Source of the DNA: Saprolegnia diclina VS20
Taxonomy: Eukaryota > Oomycota > Saprolegniomycetes > Saprolegniales > Saprolegniaceae
DNA: 26,850 bases
NCBI RefSeq assembly: GCF_000281045.1
Contig: NW_008246089.1
Span: forward strand, 69,864-96,713
Direction: 5' to 3'
Positions 1 to 9,800 of this stretch are shown in pieces (the stretch's first letter is position 1; each line of letters opens with the position of its first letter). Below the pieces are notes generated by a model that saw only the letters and a list, made by a program, of their open reading frames with translations, was not told where the DNA came from and did no database searches. The position numbers and the translations under genes are program-made.

Positions 1-1
1 A

Positions 2-181
2 CTCGGGTTTACGGCGGAATGCGTCGACATCGACGCCGTCTGTAAACTCCCTATCGACTCTATGCTCAAAGCCTCGACGCGCAGGAGTTGGCAACTTTTG
101 CTGGACCGATGGCATCCGCTCGATCACGCTGCGCAATCCTTCCACCACACTTTCTACTTTGGACAAGAGACCTTTCAGTAG
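2..181 (+). CDS. Possible 3' end of an unidentified gene (partial)
   Basis: A frame open from the window edge runs 59 codons to a TAG at 179-181. The product is not low-complexity and has a protein-like mix of residues; it includes the string WHPLDHAAQSFHHTFYFGQ near its end. About two thirds of the codons end in G or C, as in neighbouring genes. It would end 119 nt before the next start codon, which suits the tight gene spacing here. I recognise no domain. It could be the last exon of a gene to the left, or a chance open frame, because the edge hides its beginning. Confidence 0.35.
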   Translation, partial: LGFTAECVDIDAVCKLPIDSMLKASTRRSWQLLLDRWHPLDHAAQSFHHTFYFGQETFQ

Positions 182-300
182 TCAGGAGCGTTGAGCTCGG
201 AGCTGCTCATCGACAGCATCGCACCAAGACGCTGCATGGGTGCGGCCTTTCTGCGATCTTGCATTTGTCGCGATCGCTGATTGGCTGAAAAGTCGTCGAA
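182..300 (+). promoter_or_regulatory. Upstream region of the LRR/coiled-coil gene
   Basis: This 119-nt spacer separates the putative upstream stop from the ATG at 301. It holds an inverted CCAAT pentamer (ATTGG, 280-284), about 16 nt before the start codon. No clear TATA element is visible. The promoter role is inferred only from position. Confidence 0.25.
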
Positions 301-3255
301 ATGCCACTCGAGCGCTTGACGCCGGACCTCGTCCGCGAGATCGCGGCCGAGTACCCGACCTTGAGCAACCTCAACCTATCGCGCAATGAGATCCGCGCGA
401 TCGACTGCGACGTCTCGGCGCTGGCGTACGTGAGCCGCCTGAACCTGAGCCACAACCAGCTCACGTGCCTGCCACCGACGCTGCCCCGCCAGCTGCCGCA
501 GCTCGCGCACCTCCTCCTCGCGCACAACCGCATGTACGCCGTGGCCGAACGAGCGCTCTGATCTAGCAACTTTGTAGTCAGTCTCTCGAGTGGCTGCAGT
601 CGGCAACCAAGTTGACCAAGCTCGATCTCGCGTACAACGACCTCCAGCACATCGACCAGCTCGACGCGCTCCGTGGACTGCCGCTCCTGACGCACTTGAC
701 ACTCGAGGTAGCAACATGAGTAGCTCGTACTAAACGCATCAGCATTGCGCGTAGGGCAACTTCCGCCTCGACGAGTCGCCCAAGTACCGTGTGGCCGTCG
801 CGACAAAGTTGCCGCAATTAACGACGCTTGATGACACGTACAGTCCTCTGCGAGCAGCTAACATGATAACACTTTGTACATAGACCTTTAACGGACGAGG
901 AGAAGGACGCAGGAAGACAAGCACGCGAGCCAGCCGAGGCCCCGAGCTACCGCCCGACGTTGCGCCAACCCGAGCCAACGTCCTTGACGAGTCCAAATGT
1001 CAAGCCCGTCCCGCTGGCCATTAAACCATCCAACGAGACGATCGCTTTGCTCGAGGACCGAGTGTCTGCGCTCCAAGAAGTGCTTCGACTCCAAGAATCG
1101 CACGTCGTTGCTACTACAACTGGGCCCGCGTCGGCGCCGACGTACGAGCGACTCCTCACGCAGTGGCGCACCAAGGTCTTCGAGCTCCTTGTGGCTGCCA
1201 AACGGTCCGAGGCGCTTCAATATACCGTGCAGCAGCGTGTTTCGAGCCAGCACCTCTCGATCGAGGTAGCTACCAACTGACCTTCGAATACGCAGAACCG
1301 TTCCTCTAGTCGCAGCTGGCGCACACGACGCAGCAAAACCAAGCGTTGGAGCAGCGCTTGGTGGATGCCCGCGCCGCCATCAAGCTCCATGAGCTCCAGA
1401 CGTCGCAGCTGCGGCAAGAGAAGGCGCTCACCGAAGCCAAGCTGGCGAAAACGGTCTCGCGGCTCCAAGACGAGCGCGCCCACTTGCGAGCGACGAGCCA
1501 CGCTGTCTTGGCCTTGCACCAGGTATCTACTATGTACGAGCGCCATTGCCTGTAGCTTTGGTAGGACGACGGTTTGGTGACGCAGCTGGAGCATGCGTTC
1601 ACGCGCTTGCACGAGTTCAACGAACGACTGGAACGGCTTCTGCGGACGGTTGAGCTCGCGTTGGTCGCGCTCCAGCGTCAGTATGTGCGCCTGCGCAACC
1701 AGCAAGCAGCCATCGAAGCGGACAAGCGGGTGTGGATCAAGCGGCTCCAGAAGCGCCCTCGCGCCGCCACGGATGAGCTTACGCTGCAGCCCGTGCGACT
1801 CCGCAACAGCATGGAGGAGGTCCTCCGCGCCGCGTTCCGCCGCCTCGATCCGTACGACACGGGCTTGGTGCACGCGGCCAAGTACCTGCAAACCATCAAG
1901 TACGTCATTTAGAGTTGCAGAGTCTCGAGGATGCGATCGCAGAGGTAGGCGCGACGTCTGCGTGCGCAACACCGTCGGTGGCCCCGCGGTCCTCGCGCAA
2001 CTCACCGAGCAAATGGAGACGGCGCTGGTGAAGCTGTATCCGACGTCGCATGCGACCGTGCACTGGACGTGGGGCGAGTTCCTCCTGGTGTTTCTACCCG
2101 ACCTCTCGGACGCGCCGGCGCCACTGCCCAACGTCGCTATGGTGGATGACGTGCCTGTTGCCTTTGACGAGACAAGTCACGATGACGTGGTCCGTAAACC
2201 GACGGTTGATTTTAGCGCGTGGCCGCGTGACGCGCTGGAAGCGCACGCGCGTCAGCTCGAAAACGAGCGCGCCTTTCTCGTGGCTCGCCTTCAGGTTCGC
2301 GCGCACGACGTTCGATGACGCTCAGACGAGGCATGTAGGAAGATGCGCGGGAGCTCCAAGGACGCGTCGTCAAGGTGCAGTGCCAGTGGCAAGCCAAGAC
2401 GGACGATCTTGCACGAGCTTTGGCGGCGCTCAAGGTCGCCGCGTTGCGATATTATGGTGCGAACCTGAAGTTTGATGTAGACAACGATGCAAGAGTCCGA
2501 GACGACGCGCGTCTTTCGTGAGACAGAGCTCGCTCAGGTCAAGGCGGAGCTTGCGCAACTCCACGCCACACATGCCGACCAAGTGCGCGAGCTTGAGGCG
2601 CAGTGTTCTAACCAGCGCATCGAATGGGACCGTCGCGTGGCCGAGAAAGATGCGCTGCTTCGAAAGATGCAGAGCGACCATTTGCTCGAGATACAGGTGC
2701 GCCCGAGCTCAAGACGCGCGCACTTCATCGCCATCTATTAGGACCGTCTCGACCAAGTGCGCACGATGCAGAAGGACAATACGAAGCAGGAGCTGCACAT
2801 TCGCCAGCTCGAGCGGCAGTGGGCCCGCGCCCAAGACCAAGCCGAGGCCAACGAGTCGGCCAAAGTCGAGTCTCTGACGCGCAAGTTGGAAAAGCGGTGC
2901 GGTCTCGCGCATCTCACCAAGTCGTCACACGAGTATAGAGAGGCCGAGCTCATGAAGGTGCGGCGGGAACGCAACGCGTTGCTGGCGACGCTGCGGGACC
3001 AGGTGCGGTGACACGCATTGCTCGTCGATTCAAGCAGCTGCGTAGGAGAAGAAGCCGCGTCCTCGCTCGATCGAGATCGAGCCCGCAACCCCGCGCACCA
3101 ACAGTGCTAGCGAGCGCCTACAGCCCCAACCACCCCAAGAAATGGTGGCCGATGCGCCGATTGCGAGTCGCTTGGAAGCGCTGTCGAGCATGGCCAAGTC
3201 CTGGCTCACGAGCGACGACGACGATGATGCCATCTTCAGCGGCCCCGAGGTCTAA
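301..3255 (+). CDS. Leucine-rich-repeat / coiled-coil protein with a degenerate EF-hand, possibly LRRCC1/VFL1-like (11 exons)
   Basis: I splice eleven exons: 301-540, 582-707, 755-837, 884-1265, 1310-1522, 1565-1899, about 1943-2294, 2339-2434, 2481-2696, 2742-3002 and 3046-3255, giving about 837 aa. The ten introns are 41-47 nt and GT-AG; the second has a TACTAAAC branch site at 728-735. The exon 7 acceptor could be 1948 instead of 1942. Residues 20-150 hold about five SDS22-like repeats (LSNLNLSRNEIRAI, LTKLDLAYNDL) closed by an LRR cap, LPQLTTLDDTPLTDEE, which reads correctly only across the exon 3/4 junction. Long coiled coils follow (about 175-420 and 520-770), with an EF-hand-like loop DPYDTGLV near 443-450 between them. 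The C-terminus is acidic. LRR plus coiled-coil proteins of this size include the centrosomal LRRCC1/VFL1 family; the EF-hand part does not fit it well, so the family is tentative. It converges on CCDC146. Confidence 0.8.
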
Positions 3256-3384
3256 GAAGCATAAAGGAAGCTGCTCTTCGCCTCGTGCCAGTCACCTACA
3301 AAGGCAAGCACCACCCTCGCTCACACCATTAGCCGTCCATTCCGACATGCATGGCGAGGGAACTCGTATGCTAGGATCGTTCGA

Positions 3385-6156
3385 TTATATTTCAATGTCT
3401 CGGCGCTGCGGTGGCCGAATGTGACGCATCGTAGAGCCTGTGAGCGTGGGTTTGAACGGCGCCGCGCCACCGTACGGCTTGGGAATGCCGAGTTCGTCTG
3501 GCACATAGGCGTTCGGGCGCGGCTCGGCTGTCGTGCGCGTGATCTGCGACGGGACGAGCAGCGGTGTGAGCGCGCGGCGGTCGTCGCGGGCCAATCGCGC
3601 GGCCTCGAGTCGGTACCACTCGTGCTCGCACTGCGTGTTGGGCGCCCGCCCGTTCTCAAAGTTCCACTTCGCTTCGTCGAAAGCCGCTTCGTGGTCGTGC
3701 TTTTCTTGCTGGAGCTTCATGGCGGTGGCTTGAAACATGGAGAGTTCGGAGACGGTCGCCATCATCTTGCGCGTCGTCTCCTTGATCTTGACCTGGAACG
3801 TGTTGACCTTCTTGGCGAGCTGGAGCGTGTCGCCGCGGCCGTCCGCCGCCTGCGCGCGCAGCTTGTCCGAGAGGTTGGTGACCTCCTCGAGCACGAGCTC
3901 CTTCTCGAGCAGCATTTCCTTCTTGAGGTTGAACCGATCTTCAAGGAACGCGAGTTTGGCGCTGAGCTGCTCCTCGTCCGGGTCGTCACCGTCGAGGGGT
4001 CGCCACCGCTCGGCGTTCTTGGGCGTCTCGAGGTCGCGGCACATCATCTCGGTCACGATCCGCTCTTGCTTGAGCTCGTGCTGGATCGAGAGGACCTTGC
4101 TCGCGTACTCTGGCACGAGCGGCACTTTCTTGCGAATCGTTTCAATCTGCCGCTCCATGTCGAGGAGCTTGATATGGAGCATGCGGCTCTGCTGCTCCTT
4201 CTCCTGGATCGCGAGCTCACCGTCCGTGAGCGTCTTGGCCTGGATGTTGCATTTCTCATACAAAATGCAGAGCTCGTCGTTGCGGTCAATGAGCTGGACG
4301 CCGGTCGAGTTGCGCGCTTCGACCGCGATCTCGTACTGCTTTTTGAGCCGGAGCATGTCCTTCTCGGTGACGTTGATGATCGAGTTGAGTTTGTCGATCT
4401 GGACGATTTGCTGCTCGACTTGCTCTTGCTTGATGCGGTAGAGCTCGTGGCATTTGTTCGTGTCGAGGCGAAGGCTGTCGCGGCTGCATTGCGCGGTTTG
4501 GTGTGCGAGCCGCTCTTTCGTGAGCGCCTTGTCTTTGGCCACACTCTCGTTCCGGAGCACTTCGACCTCGTTGTGCAGAATTTTGATTTTCTCCTTCATC
4601 TCGGCCAGCGCTTGGGAGCTCGCTTGGATCAAATTCACATACTTGTTGCGCTCGTTCTTGACAATGTCGTAAAGCGCCGAGAACTCTTTGAGGCGGTTGT
4701 TGGTCTCGTTGCACTTTTTCGCAAAGTCGAGGATCACGAGCTCCTTCATCTTGAGCTCTTGCTGCGTCGCCTTTTCATTGTCGATCGCGGTCGACGCGGC
4801 GCGCGCCTTCATCTCGCGCTGGGCGCTGAGGAGCGCGAGGATTTTGGTCTGCTTGGCCTCCTCTGCGACCCACTGACCGAGCTCGGTCTCGTAGTCCTTG
4901 ACGCGCTGCGAGAGCGATTGGAGCTCATCGACCTTGGCTTTCTCGATCGTATCGAGCTTGAAGAGGCGCGCAATGAGCACGTCGACGTCTTGCTTGAGGT
5001 CGACGTGGTCGGCGGCCATCTTTTTGTTTTCAGCTTGGATCGCACGCACTTGGTGCTCGGCGTCCGTCACTTGCACTTCGAGGTTGGGCAAGAGGCTCTT
5101 GGCGCTATCGACTTGGACGGTTTTCTTCTTGAGCGTCTTCTTGAGCCGGTCAAACTCTTTGATAAGCGAGCTCTGCCTGTCCGTCTCGCGCCGACTCGTC
5201 ATCTCAGCGCTGCGTAGCGCAAGATCGAGGCGCGCACGATCGCCAAGACGCGTCGCGTGCGTCTGCCGCTCGTCGGTAAGGAGCAAGCTCACGTGGTCGA
5301 CGTCGCGCTGGCGCTGGTCGATCGTATCGCGGTGCACGTCGAGCTTGTGGTTGAGCTCTTTCTGCACTTCGTCGGCCTCCTTGCGCTTCTCGTCCTGGGT
5401 CGTGCACTGCGTGTTGACGACACTTAGTCGATCTTGAATCCGCTTGATCTCGTGCTCGAGGTTCTCGACCGCCTTTGCCACGACGTCAGCTTGCTTCGAG
5501 ATGCGCTCGGGGTCGCCCCGGAGCTTGGCGAGCACTTTTTTCTCTGCGTTGTTGGCCGCATCGAGCGCATCGTTGGCGACCCGCAAGCTCTCGCAGCGCG
5601 CGACCAAGTCGTTCTTGCGCCGCTCTTCCTTGTGGATGTCGGCCGAGATATGCGCAGCCTCGTCCCCGAGCCGCGCGATCTCGTCCGTCATCTTGCGCAC
5701 TTCGGGCTCGACCTGGCGCGCGTTCTCGGCGAGCATGTCCTCCTTGCGCGTGAGGAGCTCAGCGTGCTCGCGCTGGAGCTCGGTGATCTCGTACGTCAAG
5801 ATCGTCTCGCGGTCGACGCAGTCGGCGAGCTCCTTGCTGGCTTTTTCCTTTTCTTTCTCCAAATTGGAGTTCATTGCGAGCTCCTCGCTCTTGCGAATGC
5901 TCTGCTTCTCGAGTCGGATCTTCTCTGAGAGGAGCTCGCCGTTGAGCTGCTTGGCCTTCTTGAGCAACTCCTTCTCGCGCTTGTAGGTTTCCAGCACATA
6001 CGACGAGAGCTTGGTGTACTTGTCCTTGTAAGTAGCTGCTTGCATGGGCGTGAGCATTCCATCCTCGACGTACTGGTCGAGTAAATGCAGCGCCGCGCTG
6101 TTCGAGTTGTGCACCGCGGTCCCGTCGACGTCGGGCGCGGCGACCGCGTCCGCCAT
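3385..6156 (-). CDS. CCDC146: CCDC146/MBO2-family centriolar and ciliary coiled-coil protein
   Basis: A single uninterrupted frame of 923 aa, close to the length of human CCDC146 (about 955). Almost the whole protein is predicted heptad coiled coil, rich in K, E, L and R. Two features point to the family: the central segment around residues 499-530 (VKNERNKYVNLIQ, then EMKEKIKILHNEVEVLR), and a non-coiled C-terminus near 880-914 with PNAYVPDELGIPKPYG and APFKPTLTGSTMRHIR. Known family members (human CCDC146, Chlamydomonas MBO2) sit at centrioles/basal bodies and axonemal microtubules and are needed for normal flagellar shape or beat; here the same role is inferred. The ATG at 6154-6156 is the first in the frame and gives a plausible N-terminus. 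The gene has no introns, unlike the LRR gene next door. It is 129 nt tail to tail from that gene and transcribed away from the dynein gene. Confidence 0.87.
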   Translation of the reverse strand: MADAVAAPDVDGTAVHNSNSAALHLLDQYVEDGMLTPMQAATYKDKYTKLSSYVLETYKREKELLKKAKQLNGELLSEKIRLEKQSIRKSEELAMNSNLEKEKEKASKELADCVDRETILTYEITELQREHAELLTRKEDMLAENARQVEPEVRKMTDEIARLGDEAAHISADIHKEERRKNDLVARCESLRVANDALDAANNAEKKVLAKLRGDPERISKQADVVAKAVENLEHEIKRIQDRLSVVNTQCTTQDEKRKEADEVQKELNHKLDVHRDTIDQRQRDVDHVSLLLTDERQTHATRLGDRARLDLALRSAEMTSRRETDRQSSLIKEFDRLKKTLKKKTVQVDSAKSLLPNLEVQVTDAEHQVRAIQAENKKMAADHVDLKQDVDVLIARLFKLDTIEKAKVDELQSLSQRVKDYETELGQWVAEEAKQTKILALLSAQREMKARAASTAIDNEKATQQELKMKELVILDFAKKCNETNNRLKEFSALYDIVKNERNKYVNLIQASSQALAEMKEKIKILHNEVEVLRNESVAKDKALTKERLAHQTAQCSRDSLRLDTNKCHELYRIKQEQVEQQIVQIDKLNSIINVTEKDMLRLKKQYEIAVEARNSTGVQLIDRNDELCILYEKCNIQAKTLTDGELAIQEKEQQSRMLHIKLLDMERQIETIRKKVPLVPEYASKVLSIQHELKQERIVTEMMCRDLETPKNAERWRPLDGDDPDEEQLSAKLAFLEDRFNLKKEMLLEKELVLEEVTNLSDKLRAQAADGRGDTLQLAKKVNTFQVKIKETTRKMMATVSELSMFQATAMKLQQEKHDHEAAFDEAKWNFENGRAPNTQCEHEWYRLEAARLARDDRRALTPLLVPSQITRTTAEPRPNAYVPDELGIPKPYGGAAPFKPTLTGSTMRHIRPPQRRDIEI

Positions 6157-6233
6157 GCTTGAAACTGGCCCGAAACGATAACGATTTATATATATGTATT
6201 GACTAACTAGGGTCCTCGTTCACTACATCTATA
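6157..6233 (-). promoter_or_regulatory. Upstream region of CCDC146 with a TATA-like AT stretch
   Basis: Immediately upstream of the CCDC146 start, an AT-rich run at about 6184-6199 reads on the minus strand as a TATATATAAAT-like element some 30-40 nt before the ATG. If the small gene beginning at 6234 is real, this 77-nt stretch is a shared divergent promoter. The assignment rests on position and composition only. Confidence 0.25.
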
Positions 6234-6548
6234 ATGCGCCAACTTGGTCGTCGAGCAGCGGGCTTCGTTTGTCCCCGCCACCACGCTTCTACTAACGTTA
6301 GTTGTTGGCAGAAGGTGGCGACGCACTCGCCCGAGTCAGAGCTGGCAGACATGGAGCTTTGGGCCTTGGGCAAATCGTGCATATTACAATAGAGTACTTC
6401 AGTGATTCTTCTCTCACAATGCGATGGCAGTGGTCGCTTTGGAGCGCGAGCACCAAGCTCGTCTCTGTCGCTAGTGCGGCCAGGTGCACCGATGACAGCG
6501 CTGGCATCGTCAAGTCATTTCGCGCCAAAGGAAATGTGGTACGAATAA
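6234..6548 (+). CDS. Probable small three-exon gene, 71 aa, possibly mitochondrial
   Basis: I propose exons 6234-6266, 6312-6376 and 6431-6548 (33+65+118 nt = 72 codons including TAA). Intron 1 is 45 nt, starts GTTTGT, and has a perfect CTACTAAC branch site followed 16 nt later by the CAG acceptor. Intron 2 is 54 nt (GTGCAT...GGCAG) with a CTCAC branch-like site at a similar distance. These sizes match the introns of the neighbouring LRR gene. The protein begins MRQLGRRAAGF, an Arg-rich N-terminus without acidic residues, as in mitochondrial presequences. It continues SPESELADMELWALGKS and ends HFAPKEMWYE. I do not recognise the family. The alternative is a coincidence of splice-like motifs in intergenic DNA; a 150-codon unspliced frame also crosses this region but starts without an ATG. 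It would be head to head with CCDC146, 77 nt away. Confidence 0.42.
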
Positions 6549-6871
6549 GCAAACAAGGGACGACTTTGAAGGCTATCTATTCGCACGCCCACAAAGCCTC
6601 TACGTTGACAACATCGTACGTTCTTTTCTATGTAAAGTGCAGTGTTTATAGCCTTCTAATTGACGCCGAATTGCGTGTGGCTTTTTTCACGCATTTTGCA
6701 CAGGCTTTTGGACCGCATGGCGGCAAATGGAGTGTTGGAACGGCGTGCGATTAGACAATGGAGACTAGAGGGGGCGACGCAACATTTGGAGTTTGTATGC
6801 TCTGTCGTGGGGCGGATCTTTTGGGTGAGGGTATTCTGTGACGTGCGTCGAAGAGGACGAAGGGCAGCAGC
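6549..6871 (+). promoter_or_regulatory. Upstream region of the dynein heavy chain gene
   Basis: This 323-nt stretch holds no gene that I can support. It is less GC-rich than the coding regions flanking it, with a TTTATAG element near 6647-6653 and a T-rich tract at about 6682-6697 (CTTTTTTCACGCATTTT). The last could belong to a core promoter of the Inr type, but I cannot demonstrate a start site. Confidence 0.25.
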
Positions 6872-9800
6872 ATGGAAGGGGACGCGGTCGAGAGCGTCGC
6901 CATCGAGCATGAGATGGAGACGGCCTTCCTCGCGCAGCTCGTCCTGGACATCAGCACCTCCTTCTTCCAGGTCGGGAAGCACATGAGCCTCCGGGGCGAC
7001 GACGGCGCCTACAACGAGGCCGACGCCGACGCCTTTGGGCTGGACGCGGAGACGCTTCGCCACTTCATCACGGACCCAGCAATCCGCGTGCTCCGTGTGC
7101 TCTGCCGGGACAGCGGCGATGGCGTCAAGCTCTCGCTCGAGACAGGTGAGAAAGAGAAGCCCAAGGCCAAGCGCCAGAAGGTCCCGACGTTTTGCCTCAT
7201 CAAGACGCTCAAGACGCGCGACAAGCTCACGCGCGACGGGTCGGTCAACTCGCAGCTGCAGCTCGTGACGCTGGGCACCGAGGACATTGGCACGCTCGTG
7301 ACCTTTGTGCAGCACTCGTTTGCGCCGCTTCTGCAAGCCCACGAAGGCCAAGAAGACGACGGCGGCCAAAGCCACAGCAAGCGCATGCCGCTCATTCGGA
7401 AGCGTCTCAAGGAGCTCGAGGTCGCGATGGTCCAGTTCCAAAACAATGTCGAGATCCCCGACGTCGACTTAAAGATCCACCCCGACATCCAACTCGCTGC
7501 TGATAAGCTCCGCGACTCCAAGCAGATGGGCAGCATTGACGTCGACGCGCTCGGGTTCTCGGATCGGCTCAACGACACGGCGTTCCTCAACGACATTCAA
7601 GCTGGCGTCAACCTCTGGATCAAGGAAATCCAAAAGGTCACGAGCCTCGTCAACGAGCCCGTGGGTGGCTCGGCGACGCAAGAGATCAACTTTTGGAGCG
7701 ACTTGCATCGCGCGCTGCTCGCGACGCAGAAGAAGCTCACGTCGCCCGAGGTGGAAATCACGCTTGCGATCTTGAAGCAGGCGAAGCGGTACCTCGTCAC
7801 AGTGACGTTCGCGGCCGACCACGGTCTTGGCCCGGCGCTCAAGACGGTGTCGAGCGTCATGAACCTTATGAAGGACTTTTCGCTCAACGCGATTCTCTCG
7901 GCCACCGACATTCCGCAGACGACGGCGGGCATCAACACCGTGTTCTTGCAGCTCAAGAAGGTGCGCCTGGCGGACGAGTACAAGCTCGCGCGCGTGCTCT
8001 CGCTCGTCGAGCTCGTCTCGAGTGATCTTGCGCACCAGATCACGACCGTTCTGCGCACGTACAACCTCATCCAAGTGTCTTACGAGCAGTTTGACGAGGT
8101 CGCCAAGCAGTGCCACGATCTCTTCTTGACGTGGCATCGCCAGCTGCACGCGTTCCAGGAGCTCGTCAAGGACCTCAGCAAGCGCCGCGGGACATCCAAT
8201 TTTGACCGCGTGAGCTCGCTCGTCGATATGAGTTTGGAGCATCTCGCGATCGAAGAGCGCATGAAGGAGCTCCACGAGTTTCGCGAGCAGCACGAGAAGC
8301 TCCGCGTCGTCATTCAGCGTGTGCTCTCCAAGACGACGGACGGCTCGGAGGACATGCTCACGGACATCAACGCGGCCTATGCGCAAATCGGCGCTTTGGA
8401 TGCCTTTGACGTCTCGGTCGACGGGTCGGAGTCGTGGAAGCAAGCGCGCAAGACGTACGAGGTGTGCATTGACCGCATCGAGGGCAGCATCATTGCGTCG
8501 CTCACGAACCGCCTCAACTCGACGTCGACCGCCGACGAGATGTTTCGCGTTTTCTCCAAGTACAACCCGCTGTTCTTCCGCCCGCGCATCCGCAGCGCCG
8601 TGCAGCAGTTCCAAATGCGCTTGATCGAAAACGTGAAAGAAGACGTGACGGAGCTCCAGGTCAAGTTCCGCGCCCACTACTCGTACTCGGAGGCGTCGCG
8701 CATGAGCAAGTTGCGCGACATTCCGCCGATCGCTGGCGCCGTCATGTGGTCCAAGCAGATTGAGCGCAAGCTGCACATGCTTCTGAGTCGCGTCGAGAGC
8801 GTGCTTGGAAAAGGCTGGGAGCAGCACGTCGAGGGCAAGGCGCTCAAGCAAGTCGCAGACGCATTCCTTTCCAAGCTCGACGCGCAGGCCATCTTTGATC
8901 ACTGGGTGACCGAGCTTGTGAGCGTGCCGACGTTTGACGTGCGCAACATCATCCTCAACATCGTGGCCAAGCCGTCGTCGGCTGGTGAAGACGGCATTGA
9001 ACGAGAAGTGTGCGTGGCATTCAACCACCAGATCGTGACGCTCTTCAAGGAGGTGCGCAACCTCGAGTGGCTCGGGTACCGCGTGCCGTTCACGCTCAAG
9101 ATGATCGCCGAAGACGCCAAGGACAAGTACCCGCACGCCATGTCGCTCGACGCGAGCTTGAAGACGTACAGCAACGTGTGCAAGCGCATCAAGCCGGGCT
9201 TTGAGACGCTGAGCGCGTCGTATGTCCGTGAAGTGCGCACGACGATCGCCAAGACGTTTACAAAGGACAATGAGATTCGGTGGCACGCCGACCACCTCGG
9301 CGACTACGCGCTCGACTTGGCCGCCAAAGTCGAGACGCTCAGCGACAAGGTGGACGAGCTCTGGCGCAAGCAGACGGACATTGAAGCGTGTGTGAACGCA
9401 CTCACGACCGCCGACGAGGCAACGTTTGGCGACTCGCTCCGTGACATTCAAAAGATCGTCGACGAGCTCAACCTCGCGGGCTACAACAACCTCCACGTGT
9501 ACGTCAAGCAGCTCAACACGCGCATCGGCAATGTGCTGTGCGGCCGCTTGGAGTCGGCATTGCAGCAGTGGGTGCACGCGTTTACGACCGAGGCGCCGAG
9601 CGCGCTCGTGCCCGAAAAGGTCCACCAAGTGCTTTTGAAGAACCAGATTCTCGTGCTCGAGCCGTCGGTGGCGCAAGCTAAGGCCATGTGGCTGTACGAG
9701 CTCGAGACGATCGTGTCGGGCATCTGTCACCTCGACAAGATCCAGAGCTCGACGTACGATGCCTTCCAGCCACTCGTCTCGAACTCATCGCCGAGCCGGC

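Noticed and set aside
1912-1944. Coding-like stretch ELQSLEDAIAE inside an LRR-gene intron
   Set aside because: Including it as an exon would need flanking introns of 13-21 nt or non-canonical sites.
3421-5217. 598-codon plus-strand frame opposite CCDC146
   Set aside because: A mirror of the coiled-coil codons (GAG, CTC, AAG), rich in L, V, E and R, with no recognisable motif.
6302-6754. 150-codon unspliced frame upstream of dynein
   Set aside because: It opens with TTG, has no recognisable content, and overlaps the better-supported spliced reading at 6234-6548.
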